Origin: an uncultured Nitratireductor sp.
GTDB taxonomy: Bacteria; Pseudomonadota; Alphaproteobacteria; Rhizobiales; Rhizobiaceae
Length of the DNA: 32,738 nucleotides
Assembly: GCF_913053745.1 (NCBI RefSeq)
Contig: NZ_CAJXGF010000036.1
Location: forward strand, 1-32,738
Direction of reading: 5' to 3'
Shown: positions 25,497 through 32,738 of the stretch, piece after piece
Position numbering within the stretch: the first letter of the stretch is position 1
Layout: every line of letters begins with the position of its first letter
Notes under the pieces: generated by a model
What the model saw: only the letters and a program-made list of their open reading frames with translations
Told to the model about the DNA's origin: nothing
Database searches by the model: none
Program-made: the position numbers and the translations under genes

Positions 25497-26588
25497 TCAG
25501 ATATTTTCGATGCGAATGGCTTCGCACACGGCTTCCGTCACCTCCCCGGTCGTTGCCTTGCCGCCCACATCCGGTGTGAGTATGCCCTCCGCGCACACCT
25601 TTTCCACGGCCCGCATCAGTCGTGCCGCCGCGTTCTGCTCGCCCAGATGATCCAGCATCTGCGCCGCCGTCCAGAAGGTGGCGACCGGATTGGCGATGCC
25701 CTTGCCGGTAATATCGAAGGCCGAACCATGGATCGGCTCGAACATGGAGGGGAACCGGCGTTCCGGGTCGATATTCCCGGTCGGGGCAACCCCGAGACTA
25801 CCGGCAAGGGCACCGGCCAGATCGGAAAGGATGTCTGCATGCAGATTGGTGGCGACGATCGTGTCGAGGCTTTTGGGGCTTTTCACCATGCGCACGGTCA
25901 TGGCATCGACCAGCATCTTGTCCCAGGTCACATCGGGATATTCGCGCGAGACTTCCGCCGCGATCTCGTCCCACATGACCATGCCATGGCGCTGGGCATT
26001 CGACTTCGTCACCACGGTCAGGAGCTTGCGCGGGCGCGACTGGGCGAGCGCAAACGCATAACGCATGATCCGGGTCACGCCGACCCGTGTGAAAATGGCG
26101 ACCTCGGTTCCCACCTCTTCGGGCAGGCCCTTATGCGCCCTGCCGCCATGGCCGGAATATTCGCCTTCGGAGTTTTCGCGAACGATCACCCAGTCCAGGT
26201 CGCCGGGGCCCACACCTTCCAGCGGCGAGGAAATGCCCGGCAGGATCTTGGTGGGCCGCACATTGGCATATTGGTCGAAGCCCTGGCAGATCGGCAGGCG
26301 TAGCCCCCAAAGGGTAACGTGATCAGGCACATCCGGTGCGCCCACGGCACCGAAGAAGATCGCATCGAAATCCTTCAGTTGCTCCGTGCCGTCTTCCGGC
26401 ATCAGAGCGCCGGTTTTCTTGTAGCGTTCCGAACCCCAGTCGAAATGAGTCACATCCAGAGAAAAGCCACCATCCCGTCGGGCCAGAACGTTCAAAGCCT
26501 GCAGGCCCGCGTCAATGACTTCCGGCCCGATGCCGTCTGCCGGAATGGCCGCGATCTTGTAGTGTTTGGTGGTCTGCATCTGATCCAT
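25497..26588 (-). CDS. ttuC: Tartrate dehydrogenase / D-malate dehydrogenase (decarboxylating)
   Basis: A 363-residue member of the isocitrate/isopropylmalate dehydrogenase superfamily, tartrate-dehydrogenase branch: PADGIGPEV at 16-24, the VIVRENSEGEYSGHGGR loop at 134-150, Lys195 in VTKSNAQRHG, Asp228 in VDAMTVRMV and Asp252/Asp256 in NLHADILSD as metal ligands, and FEPIHGSAFDI near the NAD site. Family knowledge: it needs NAD and Mn or Mg and acts on tartrate isomers and D-malate. I chose ATG 26586-26588; an ATG three codons later is nearly as good, and the frame is open 25 codons further upstream. It is divergent from the LysR gene and 6 bp upstream of ttuD. Confidence 0.88.
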   Translation of the reverse strand: MDQMQTTKHYKIAAIPADGIGPEVIDAGLQALNVLARRDGGFSLDVTHFDWGSERYKKTGALMPEDGTEQLKDFDAIFFGAVGAPDVPDHVTLWGLRLPICQGFDQYANVRPTKILPGISSPLEGVGPGDLDWVIVRENSEGEYSGHGGRAHKGLPEEVGTEVAIFTRVGVTRIMRYAFALAQSRPRKLLTVVTKSNAQRHGMVMWDEIAAEVSREYPDVTWDKMLVDAMTVRMVKSPKSLDTIVATNLHADILSDLAGALAGSLGVAPTGNIDPERRFPSMFEPIHGSAFDITGKGIANPVATFWTAAQMLDHLGEQNAAARLMRAVEKVCAEGILTPDVGGKATTGEVTEAVCEAIRIENI

Positions 26589-26700
26589 AGGATTTCCCGG
26601 AACCGGTTGGCGCACCGATGGGGCATTTCCCCGAATGGCGCATGTGGGTGTCGTCCAGCACACGTTAAAAGGGTTGCTCTGGGGAGCTCAATGTGCGCAT

Positions 26701-26725
26701 GATTATATACAAAATCGCGATAATT
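26701..26725 (+). promoter_or_regulatory. Candidate LysR-type operator, divergent ttuC/lysR promoter
   Basis: This A/T-rich site starts GATTATAT and ends ATAATT, with an ATTAT/ATAAT dyad of LysR-box type. A similar site (same GATTATAT start and TCG core, 15 of 25 positions by hand alignment) lies in reverse orientation at 27655-27679, before the TRAP genes. It is 17 bp upstream of the lysR start. Confidence 0.5.
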
Positions 26726-26741
26726 AAGGGGCGACTCTTTC

Positions 26742-27656
26742 GTGAATATTTTTCAGCTGAAATGCTTTCTGGGTGTCGTGGATACGATGCATTTCGGCAG
26801 GGCAGCGCAAGCCATGAACATGCTGCCCGCATCGCTCGGACGGCAGATCAAGATTCTTGAAAGCCAGTTCGAGACGCGGCTCTTTCATCGCACCACCCGC
26901 AATGTTGCCCTGACCGCCGTCGGAAGTGCGATTCTTGACGACGCTAGACGGCTCGTGGCGCAGGCAGACGCGCTGGAAGACAAGATCAGAGCGATCCGCA
27001 ATGCGGACAAGCCTGTCCTGCGCGTGGGCGCCATCGACAGCGCCTCGGTGGGGCTGATGCCGCAATTGTTGCAATTTCTGAGGACTGAACAGCCCGGGAT
27101 CGAGGTACAGCTCTTTGAACAGAAGACCATTCACCTCTTGCCCAAGCTTCTGAGCGGAAGCCTCGATATTGCCTTTTGCCGACCGCCTGACATACGCGAC
27201 CCACGTATCAATTTCCGAACGCTGTTCTATGAGACTGCCGTGGTCGCCTTGCCGGCCGACCACCCTCTCGCCGAAAGGGAGGAGATCCTGATCGAGGACC
27301 TGGCTGATATCCCGCTCATCGTGCCGGACCGGCGCTCGCGGCCCCATTCCCATGATCTGACGATGAAGCTTTTCATGGATGCGGGGCTGACAGCCCGTGT
27401 CGCACAGATCGCGGAAGAAAAGCATACAATCGTCAATCTCGTGGCCACAGGAACGGGGCTTGCCATCGTCCCCCGCTGGACGGTGCGCATCAGCACGCCG
27501 GGCGTACGGTTCCTGCCCCTTTCAATTCCACCGGGCGCGACGCGCTCGAAACTCATTCTTGCAGCCGCCTGGACGCGCGGCACGCGCGACCCTCAGCGTG
27601 ACATTCTGCTGGATATTCTTGTCCGGAACCTGCAGGCGATTGAGGATAGCGCCTGA
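26742..27656 (+). CDS. LysR family transcriptional regulator
   Basis: A 304-residue LysR protein. The N-terminal winged helix is standard (FLGVVDTMHFGRAAQAMNMLPASLGRQIKILESQFETRLFHRTTRNVALT), followed by the linker helix and a periplasmic-binding-like effector domain (VLRVGAIDSASVGLMPQLLQFL, then VALPADHPLAERE). The start is GTG 26742-26744 with AAGGGG about 11 bp upstream. Its position between ttuC/ttuD (divergent) and a TRAP transporter (same direction) suggests it activates both in response to the transported acid, as TtuA does for tartrate genes; that is inference. Autoregulation is likely because the operator overlaps its own promoter region. Confidence 0.9.
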   Translation: MNIFQLKCFLGVVDTMHFGRAAQAMNMLPASLGRQIKILESQFETRLFHRTTRNVALTAVGSAILDDARRLVAQADALEDKIRAIRNADKPVLRVGAIDSASVGLMPQLLQFLRTEQPGIEVQLFEQKTIHLLPKLLSGSLDIAFCRPPDIRDPRINFRTLFYETAVVALPADHPLAEREEILIEDLADIPLIVPDRRSRPHSHDLTMKLFMDAGLTARVAQIAEEKHTIVNLVATGTGLAIVPRWTVRISTPGVRFLPLSIPPGATRSKLILAAAWTRGTRDPQRDILLDILVRNLQAIEDSA

Positions 27657-27679
27657 TAATAACGAAAAATAATATAATC
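27655..27679 (-). promoter_or_regulatory. Candidate second operator, upstream of the TRAP genes
   Basis: Read on the minus strand it begins GATTATAT and carries TCG in the same place as the site at 26701-26725. It starts inside the lysR stop codon and ends 89 bp before the binding-protein ATG. Confidence 0.42.
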
Positions 27680-27768
27680 CTCAGAACGTTCTCCCCCCAG
27701 ACATTCTTCGCCATGCTGCTGCCAGTGGCATCGCGTCTGCGTTGCCGGAGGAGACTATGGGAGGAAAC

Positions 27769-28746
27769 ATGACTATCAGGATTACATCAGCCATCGCCTT
27801 GATCGCCGGCGCTCTTTGCGCTCTGCCCGCTGCGGCACAGGACAAGGAAGGCTGGCCAAGCAGCATCACCATCGGTACTGGAAGCCAGGGCGGCACCTAT
27901 TTCGGCTACGGCAGCGGTTTCGGGGCCATGATCAGCGAAGCGCTCGGTATCAATGCCGGCGCGGAGATCACGGGCGGACCGGTCCAGAACGTTACCCTCG
28001 TCGAAACCGGCGAGCACCAGCTCGGCTTTGTCACGCTTGGACCGGCGGACGAGGCGATCAAGGGCGAAAGCCCGCTCATGCCGGGCACCCCACATGAGAA
28101 CATTCGCGCGCTGTTCCCCATGTACCAGACGCCTCTGCAGGCAGCGGTTCTGGCAAGCTCGGACATTCAGGGCTTTACCGATCTCAAGGACGGAAAGCGC
28201 GTTGGCGTTGGTCCCGCAGGCGGTACGTCAGCTACCTATTGGACGCGCTATTTTGAAGATACCGATTCCGGTGTGGTCATCAGCAATGCCGGCGGTTCCG
28301 ATACGGCTGGTCAGCTCAAGGACGGGTTGATCGACGCGTTTGTCTACGCAGCAGGTCTGCCCACCGGCGCCTATGCTCAGCTCGCGGTCGAAAACGACGT
28401 TCGTTTCCTTTCCATGGACGAGGAGACGCTGAACAAGATGCTGGAGGTTGTCCCTGCAATGCAGCCTTTCACCATCCCGGCCAACACCTATGAAGATCAG
28501 CCGGAGGACCTGCAGACCGTGTCGCTCTGGAATTTCGCCATTGCGCATAAGGACATGCCGGAAGGCCTCGCCTATGAAATCACCAAGCTGGCGATGGAGA
28601 GCCACGGGCGTATGGTCCAGAACCATGCGGCAGCCAAGGAGACGCTGCCTGAAAACGTGACCAAGAACACGGTGGTCCCATTTCATCCCGGTGCGATTCG
28701 CTGGTTCAAGGAAAACGGATACGAGGTTTCCGGTTCCAATCAGTAA
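27769..28746 (+). CDS. TAXI family TRAP transporter solute-binding protein
   Basis: A 325-residue exported protein with a signal peptide (MTIRITSAIALIAGALCALPAAAQ, cleavage near residue 23). The mature protein begins SSITIGTGSQGGTYFGYG, a strong TAXI-family signature, and continues with VGPAGGTSATYWTRYF and LKDGLIDAFVYAAGLPTG. It delivers substrate to the fused TRAP permease encoded next. I chose ATG 27769, which has a GGGAGG box 4-5 bp upstream; the frame is open nine codons further. TAXI ligands known so far are mostly glutamate- or 2-oxoglutarate-like acids; here a tartrate-like hydroxyacid is suggested by the neighbouring catabolic genes. Confidence 0.9.
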   Translation: MTIRITSAIALIAGALCALPAAAQDKEGWPSSITIGTGSQGGTYFGYGSGFGAMISEALGINAGAEITGGPVQNVTLVETGEHQLGFVTLGPADEAIKGESPLMPGTPHENIRALFPMYQTPLQAAVLASSDIQGFTDLKDGKRVGVGPAGGTSATYWTRYFEDTDSGVVISNAGGSDTAGQLKDGLIDAFVYAAGLPTGAYAQLAVENDVRFLSMDEETLNKMLEVVPAMQPFTIPANTYEDQPEDLQTVSLWNFAIAHKDMPEGLAYEITKLAMESHGRMVQNHAAAKETLPENVTKNTVVPFHPGAIRWFKENGYEVSGSNQ

Positions 28747-28764
28747 GTCGGTGAACTGACACTA

Positions 28765-28805
28765 GCGGCACGGACGGTTGAGCTTGATCCTCCCGCCCGT
28801 GTCGC
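28765..28805 (+). other. Intercistronic stem-loop between binding protein and permease
   Basis: GCGGCACGGACG (28765-28776) pairs with CGCCCGTGTCGC (28794-28805), 11 of 12 positions including one G-U. Such hairpins after a binding-protein gene often stabilise the upstream mRNA and lower permease expression. No T-run follows, so partial attenuation is likelier than full termination. Confidence 0.5.
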
Positions 28806-28836
28806 GTCTCCAATCCCCTGCCAGGGCCTATTGACC

Positions 28837-31029
28837 ATGACTGCATCCCAGAACACCCGCCCGGACTCCGATATCCGTGCAGAAGCGGCACCATCGATTG
28901 AAGAACAAACCGCACGAGCGCTTGTGGACGAAGAGGCGCTGTCGGGTAACCAGCGTGAATTCGCCGGGATCCGTAACACGGTCGTCGCGTGGCTCTGCGT
29001 GGCCTATACGGTCTTTCATCTTCTGGTGATGAATGTCTATCCCCTGGAGACGTGGGCCTATCGCCTGACCCATGTGGGTGGCGGCCTGTTTCTCGGCTTT
29101 CTCCTGTTCGGTGCGGCCACCATGGACGCGAAGGGGCGCTCGACCCGGTCTCCGCTCGCCATGGCGCTGCTCGCCATTGCCGCGGCTGCCGTCCTTTACG
29201 GGGCTGTCGGCGTTGCGGCGATCTGGATCAACGGAACCGTTCTCGGGCAGACTCTTCCGCCGGAATGGGCGATGGCGAGTTTTGGCCTGCCGCTTGCTGC
29301 AGGCACGGCACTTGCCATTGCGCACAGCTGGGCTTTTCCCCACATCGACCGGGTCCGGTTTGCGCCCGCCGATCTTGTGCTTGCGGTCTCGGCGATTGCC
29401 TTCACCACCTATCTGATTTTCTTTGCGAGGCAGCTTCAGCTGCGCGCCGGCATGCCCATGGCACTGCCGGGCGACATGTGGGCCGCGATCGCAGGCGTTC
29501 TGCTGATCATCGAATTGACGCGGCGGCTCGCGGGGCTTGCCCTGGTTGTCATCGCCGGCGTCTTCGTCGCCTATGCCTTCCTCGGCCCCTGGCTGCCCGG
29601 CATTTTCGAGCATCGCGGCTATGACGCCAAGCGCTTCTTCTCCTACATCTTCACGGACAACGGAATTCTTGGCGCGCCCGTGGCGATCTCCTCCACCTAT
29701 ATCGTCCTCTTCGTTGTGTTTGCCGCCTTCCTTCAGGCGACGCGGGTGGGCGAGTATTTCGTGAACCTGGCCTTTGCGGCAGCCGGTCACCGCCGGGGCG
29801 GGCCGGCAAAGGTCGCCATCTTTGCATCCGGCCTGATGGGCATGATCAACGGCACCTCGGCCGGCAATGTGGTCGCAACCGGTTCGCTCACCATACCGAT
29901 GATGAAACGCGTGGGCTACAAGCCTCAGACGGCGGCCTCCGTCGAGGCGGCCGCCTCCACCGGCGGGCAGATCATGCCGCCGATCATGGGCGCGGGCGCC
30001 TTCATCATGGCGGAGATTACCGGTATTCCCTATACCGAAATTGCCATTGCGGCGATTATTCCGGCGATTCTGTACTTTGCCTCGGTCTACTTCATGGTCG
30101 ATTTCGAGGCCAAGAAGCTCGGAATGCGCGGCATGCGCGAAGACGAGCTGCCCAATTTGCGCCTGATGCTGCGCCAGGTATACCTGTTTGTGCCCATCAT
30201 CATTCTGATCGTGGCGTTGTTCCAGGGCTACTCGGTGATTCGTGCAGGTACTCTGGCCACGATTTCCGCGGCGGTGGTCAGCTGGATTTCCCCCAACAAG
30301 ATGGGCCTGCGGCAGATTCTGCATGCATTTGAGATAGCGGCCTATATGTCGATTCAGATCATCGTGGTCTGTGCGGCCGCCGGTGTCATTGTGGGTGTGA
30401 TCTCACTCACCGGCGTCGGCGCGCGGTTCTCGGTGCTGTTGCTGGATGTGGCGGCCCACAGCCATCTGCTGGCTCTGGTGTTTGCCATGTTTATTTCCAT
30501 TCTGCTGGGCATGGGCATGCCGACCACCGCAGCTTATGCCGTTGCAGCTTCGGTCGTGGCCCCGGGCCTGGTGCAGTTGGGGATTGAGCCGCTGACCGCG
30601 CATTTCTTTGTGTTCTACTTTGCCGTAGTCTCGGCCATCACGCCGCCTGTGGCACTGGCGTCCTATGCGGCGGCGGGTATTTCCGGTGCCAACGCAATGT
30701 CCACATCGGTCGCATCATTCCGGATCGGCATTGCGGCGTTCATCGTGCCCTTCATGTTCTTCTACAACAGTGCGCTGTTGATGGAAGGAGGGTGGTTCGA
30801 AATCGGACGGGCGCTGATTACCGCTACCTTTGGCGTGTACCTGCTGTCTGCCGGTGTGCTGGGCTGGTTCGCACGGTCGTCCGCCCCGGTTCTGGTACGG
30901 TTGTTACTGGTGGCCGCAGCCCTGCTGACCATCGAGGGTGGTTTGTGGACGGATCTGGCCGGTATCGCGCTGGCGGTAATCGCCATGCTCATCCAGCGCA
31001 AGCGTGCGCCGGCTCTGGCCGCAGCCTGA
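28837..31029 (+). CDS. TRAP transporter permease, fused DctQ/DctM (TAXI type), with a codon-use break
   Basis: A 730-residue fused TRAP permease with more than 15 hydrophobic segments. The DctM-like part shows GHRRGGPAKVAIFASGLMGMINGTSAGN, the ASTGGQIMPPIMGAGAFIMAE motif (about 375-395) and LLGMGMPTTAAYAVAASVVAPGL (about 560-580). It uses a cation gradient to import the solute held by the TAXI protein. ATG 28837 was chosen; TTG 28831 is also possible. Odd feature: up to about codon 430 leucine uses CTC and CTT freely and valine favours GTC, while after it CTT vanishes, CTC nearly so, and CTG/TTG and GTG dominate. The reading frame is intact, so the protein may be a hybrid. Confidence 0.88.
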   Translation: MTASQNTRPDSDIRAEAAPSIEEQTARALVDEEALSGNQREFAGIRNTVVAWLCVAYTVFHLLVMNVYPLETWAYRLTHVGGGLFLGFLLFGAATMDAKGRSTRSPLAMALLAIAAAAVLYGAVGVAAIWINGTVLGQTLPPEWAMASFGLPLAAGTALAIAHSWAFPHIDRVRFAPADLVLAVSAIAFTTYLIFFARQLQLRAGMPMALPGDMWAAIAGVLLIIELTRRLAGLALVVIAGVFVAYAFLGPWLPGIFEHRGYDAKRFFSYIFTDNGILGAPVAISSTYIVLFVVFAAFLQATRVGEYFVNLAFAAAGHRRGGPAKVAIFASGLMGMINGTSAGNVVATGSLTIPMMKRVGYKPQTAASVEAAASTGGQIMPPIMGAGAFIMAEITGIPYTEIAIAAIIPAILYFASVYFMVDFEAKKLGMRGMREDELPNLRLMLRQVYLFVPIIILIVALFQGYSVIRAGTLATISAAVVSWISPNKMGLRQILHAFEIAAYMSIQIIVVCAAAGVIVGVISLTGVGARFSVLLLDVAAHSHLLALVFAMFISILLGMGMPTTAAYAVAASVVAPGLVQLGIEPLTAHFFVFYFAVVSAITPPVALASYAAAGISGANAMSTSVASFRIGIAAFIVPFMFFYNSALLMEGGWFEIGRALITATFGVYLLSAGVLGWFARSSAPVLVRLLLVAAALLTIEGGLWTDLAGIALAVIAMLIQRKRAPALAAA

Positions 31030-31045
31030 TCTGGCCAGTACCCGG

Positions 31046-31075
31046 AGGACAACCTGCCGCTGAGCGGGTTGTCCT
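31046..31075 (+). terminator. Stem-loop after the TRAP permease
   Basis: AGGACAACC (31046-31054) pairs with GGTTGTCCT (31067-31075), and the loop itself can pair further (CCGCT/AGCGG). It lies 17 bp past the permease stop and 62 bp before the kinase start. There is no T-run, so it may only reduce read-through. Confidence 0.55.
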
Positions 31076-31136
31076 GCCGGTCCGGGGGCGCTAGGCTTGG
31101 CCGAAGCCCCTCTTTGATGTTTCGGAACTGAATTCC

Positions 31137-32738
31137 ATGCTCCAGCGCTTCAGCGTCGTTGTGATTCTGGTTGTCATCATGCTGCTGTCCTGGCTTCTGG
31201 GCGGTTGGTACGGTTATCGCCAGCTGGAGCAGGAGGCCCTGCAAGAGGCTTTCCGGTACCGACAACTGGTTGCGAACGAGCTGAACCGGTATCTGCCGGT
31301 ACCGGCTCTTATCGCCGAACACCCCCTGTTAGCCGACGCGCTCAAGCAACCGAATGATGCCGTGACCCTGCTTCGGGCCAACGAGCAGATGCAAAGAATG
31401 GCGACCATTGTCGGCGGCTCAGATATCTACCTGATGGATTTGTCTGGTTTGACGATTGCGGCCAACAATTTCGGCCAGCCGGACACCTTCGTCGGCAATA
31501 ATTACGCGTTTCGCCCCTACTTTTCTGAAGCCGTGCAAACCGGAGATTCAGTGGCCTATTTCGCCCTCGGTTTACGTTCCCTGGAGCGTGGTCTGTACTT
31601 CACTCATCCGGTGCGCGATCAGCGGGGCAAAATGCTCGGGGTCGTAGCCATCAAGATATTGGTCCATGAGCTGGAGTCGCAGTGGCACCGGCCAGAATCG
31701 ACCCAGCAGGCGCAAATGGTGGTGCTGGACGGCGACGGCATCAGTTTTCTGTCCAGTCGCAGCCAGTGGTTGTATCGGGACTTTCGGCCAGGTGACAAGG
31801 CCGAAAAATCCGCCCGCGTGCGGCAGCGTTACCCCGAACGGGATTTAGCGCCTGTTGACTTTTCGGTCACTGGCAAGCCGTGGGGGCTGGCGGATTATTC
31901 CACACGGATTCAGTTACGGGGCAGCGACAGTGCTGGCACGTACCTGACCGTCGAGGTGGACTTGCCCAGGCTGGACTGGAGCCTGATGGTACTGTCCGAG
32001 ACGCGATCAGTACTCTGGACCCGCGCCGGTTTCCTGGTCAGCGGGCTGGCCTTGTTCCTGGCCGGGTTCCTTACCTGGTTGTATCTCCGCGAACGATACC
32101 GGCGGGAACGTGAACTGGCCTTGAGGGGAGAGCAGTTGGAGCGTCGCGTTGCTCAGCGGACAGCCGATCTTAAACGTTCCAATGACCAACTGCTGGAAGA
32201 GATACAGGAGCGGGAGAGAGCCCAGACGGAGTTGCGTGAAACCCAGCAAGAGCTCATCCAGGCTGCCAAGCTAGCGGTGCTCGGGCAAATGTCGGCGGGT
32301 CTGAACCACGAGATCAATCAGCCCCTGACCGCTATCCAGGGTTATGCCCGCAACAGTCGGAAGTTTCTGGAGCGAGGGGCCACCGATATGGTGGATGCCA
32401 ACCTGGGGGAAATTGTTGCCCTGTGCGACAAGATGGCGGAGCTCATCCGACAGTTTAAGGTGTTCGCGAGAAAATCCGAGGGCCCCCCGTCGGTGGTTGA
32501 TCTCAGATTGGCGGTGGATGGAGCCCTCAAGATCATTCGTGCCCAGCACAGCAGTAGCGGCATTGGCATCGATTGGCATCGCCCGGAGCAGCCGGTCATG
32601 TGCCACGGCGATCTGATCCGGATCGAGCAGGTGATGGTCAATCTGGTGGCGAACGCGGTTCAGGCGGTTGAAGGCCGTGACGAGCCGTTGATCGAGATCA
32701 TGATTGATGAAGAAGAGGGAAACTGGCGTTGCCGGGTT
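31137..32738 (+). CDS. DctB-like sensor histidine kinase, partial (C-terminus off the right edge)
   Basis: 534 residues are visible. One span at about 7-24, a long periplasmic region (about 25-300) of the dual-PDC type with DIYLMDLSGLTIAANN and FGQPDTFVGNNYAFRPYF, a second span at about 301-320, a coiled coil, then the HisKA H-box SAGLNHEINQPLTAIQGYARN with phosphorylated His391, and the N-box MVNLVANAVQAV. The ATP-binding G boxes lie beyond the edge. Family knowledge: DctB senses C4-dicarboxylates and signals to the sigma-54 activator DctD. It follows the TRAP permease by 107 bp. Its codon use is dominated by CTG, TTG, GTG and CAG, unlike the rest of the window, and matches the 3' part of the permease gene. 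Confidence 0.85.
   Translation, partial: MLQRFSVVVILVVIMLLSWLLGGWYGYRQLEQEALQEAFRYRQLVANELNRYLPVPALIAEHPLLADALKQPNDAVTLLRANEQMQRMATIVGGSDIYLMDLSGLTIAANNFGQPDTFVGNNYAFRPYFSEAVQTGDSVAYFALGLRSLERGLYFTHPVRDQRGKMLGVVAIKILVHELESQWHRPESTQQAQMVVLDGDGISFLSSRSQWLYRDFRPGDKAEKSARVRQRYPERDLAPVDFSVTGKPWGLADYSTRIQLRGSDSAGTYLTVEVDLPRLDWSLMVLSETRSVLWTRAGFLVSGLALFLAGFLTWLYLRERYRRERELALRGEQLERRVAQRTADLKRSNDQLLEEIQERERAQTELRETQQELIQAAKLAVLGQMSAGLNHEINQPLTAIQGYARNSRKFLERGATDMVDANLGEIVALCDKMAELIRQFKVFARKSEGPPSVVDLRLAVDGALKIIRAQHSSSGIGIDWHRPEQPVMCHGDLIRIEQVMVNLVANAVQAVEGRDEPLIEIMIDEEEGNWRCRV

Noticed and set aside
25170..26303. Plus-strand open frame opposite ttuC and ttuD
   Set aside because: Spans two well-supported minus-strand genes and has antisense-like composition.
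28828..30324. Long minus-strand open frame opposite the TRAP permease
   Set aside because: Same effect as above: His/Arg/Gly/Asp-rich antisense of a membrane-protein gene with no family resemblance.

Overview
The window reads as a piece of an alphaproteobacterial chromosome, most likely Hyphomicrobiales (Rhizobiales). The evidence is the reverse-strand block murA, DUF2948, UPF0262, low-molecular-weight phosphatase, infA, maf, yacG (a gene order I know from rhizobia and Brucella), plus a DUF2865 protein and galactitol-type PTS genes. All family calls come from reading the protein sequences; no database was searched. Both window ends cut through genes (yacG on the left, a sensor kinase on the right).

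Layout. 1-3882: housekeeping block on the minus strand (peptidoglycan precursor synthesis, translation initiation, nucleotide house-cleaning). hisD, which I expect between the DUF2948 and UPF0262 genes, is not there. 4148-4665: a small basic protein and a tRNA-Thr(GGT). 4900-9250: a more A/T-rich accessory stretch with a TPR/glycosyltransferase-like protein, a phytanoyl-CoA dioxygenase-family protein, two tiny single-span membrane proteins and a SAM methyltransferase; this looks like an acquired surface-glycan or small-molecule modification set. 9824-13858: a membrane-anchored regulator-like protein, then a three-gene galactitol-type PTS (IIC-IIA-IIB) closed by a strong hairpin. 13962-20587: minus-strand genes for an alpha/beta hydrolase, an AadA-like nucleotidyltransferase, an EAL phosphodiesterase with a periplasmic sensor, and four small exported or membrane proteins. 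21319-23949: a P-loop kinase-like protein, a membrane M23 peptidase and a SnoaL-like protein.

24234-31029 is a coherent catabolic locus: glycerate 2-kinase (ttuD type) and tartrate dehydrogenase (ttuC type) on the minus strand, a divergent LysR regulator, and then a TAXI-type TRAP transporter (binding protein plus fused permease). A similar 25-bp A/T-rich motif lies in front of both the ttuC/lysR divergent promoters and the TRAP genes, so the LysR protein probably controls both arms. The likely flow is TRAP uptake of a tartrate-like hydroxyacid, oxidation by TtuC, and entry of glycerate or hydroxypyruvate carbon through TtuD.

The most unusual observation is at the right end. Codon use changes sharply inside the TRAP permease gene near 30,100-30,180, from an alphaproteobacterial pattern to one dominated by CTG/TTG and GTG, and the following DctB-like sensor kinase has the second pattern throughout. 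This is either a recombination junction with gammaproteobacterial-like DNA or a chimeric assembly. No CRISPR array, transposase, integrase or rRNA was seen.
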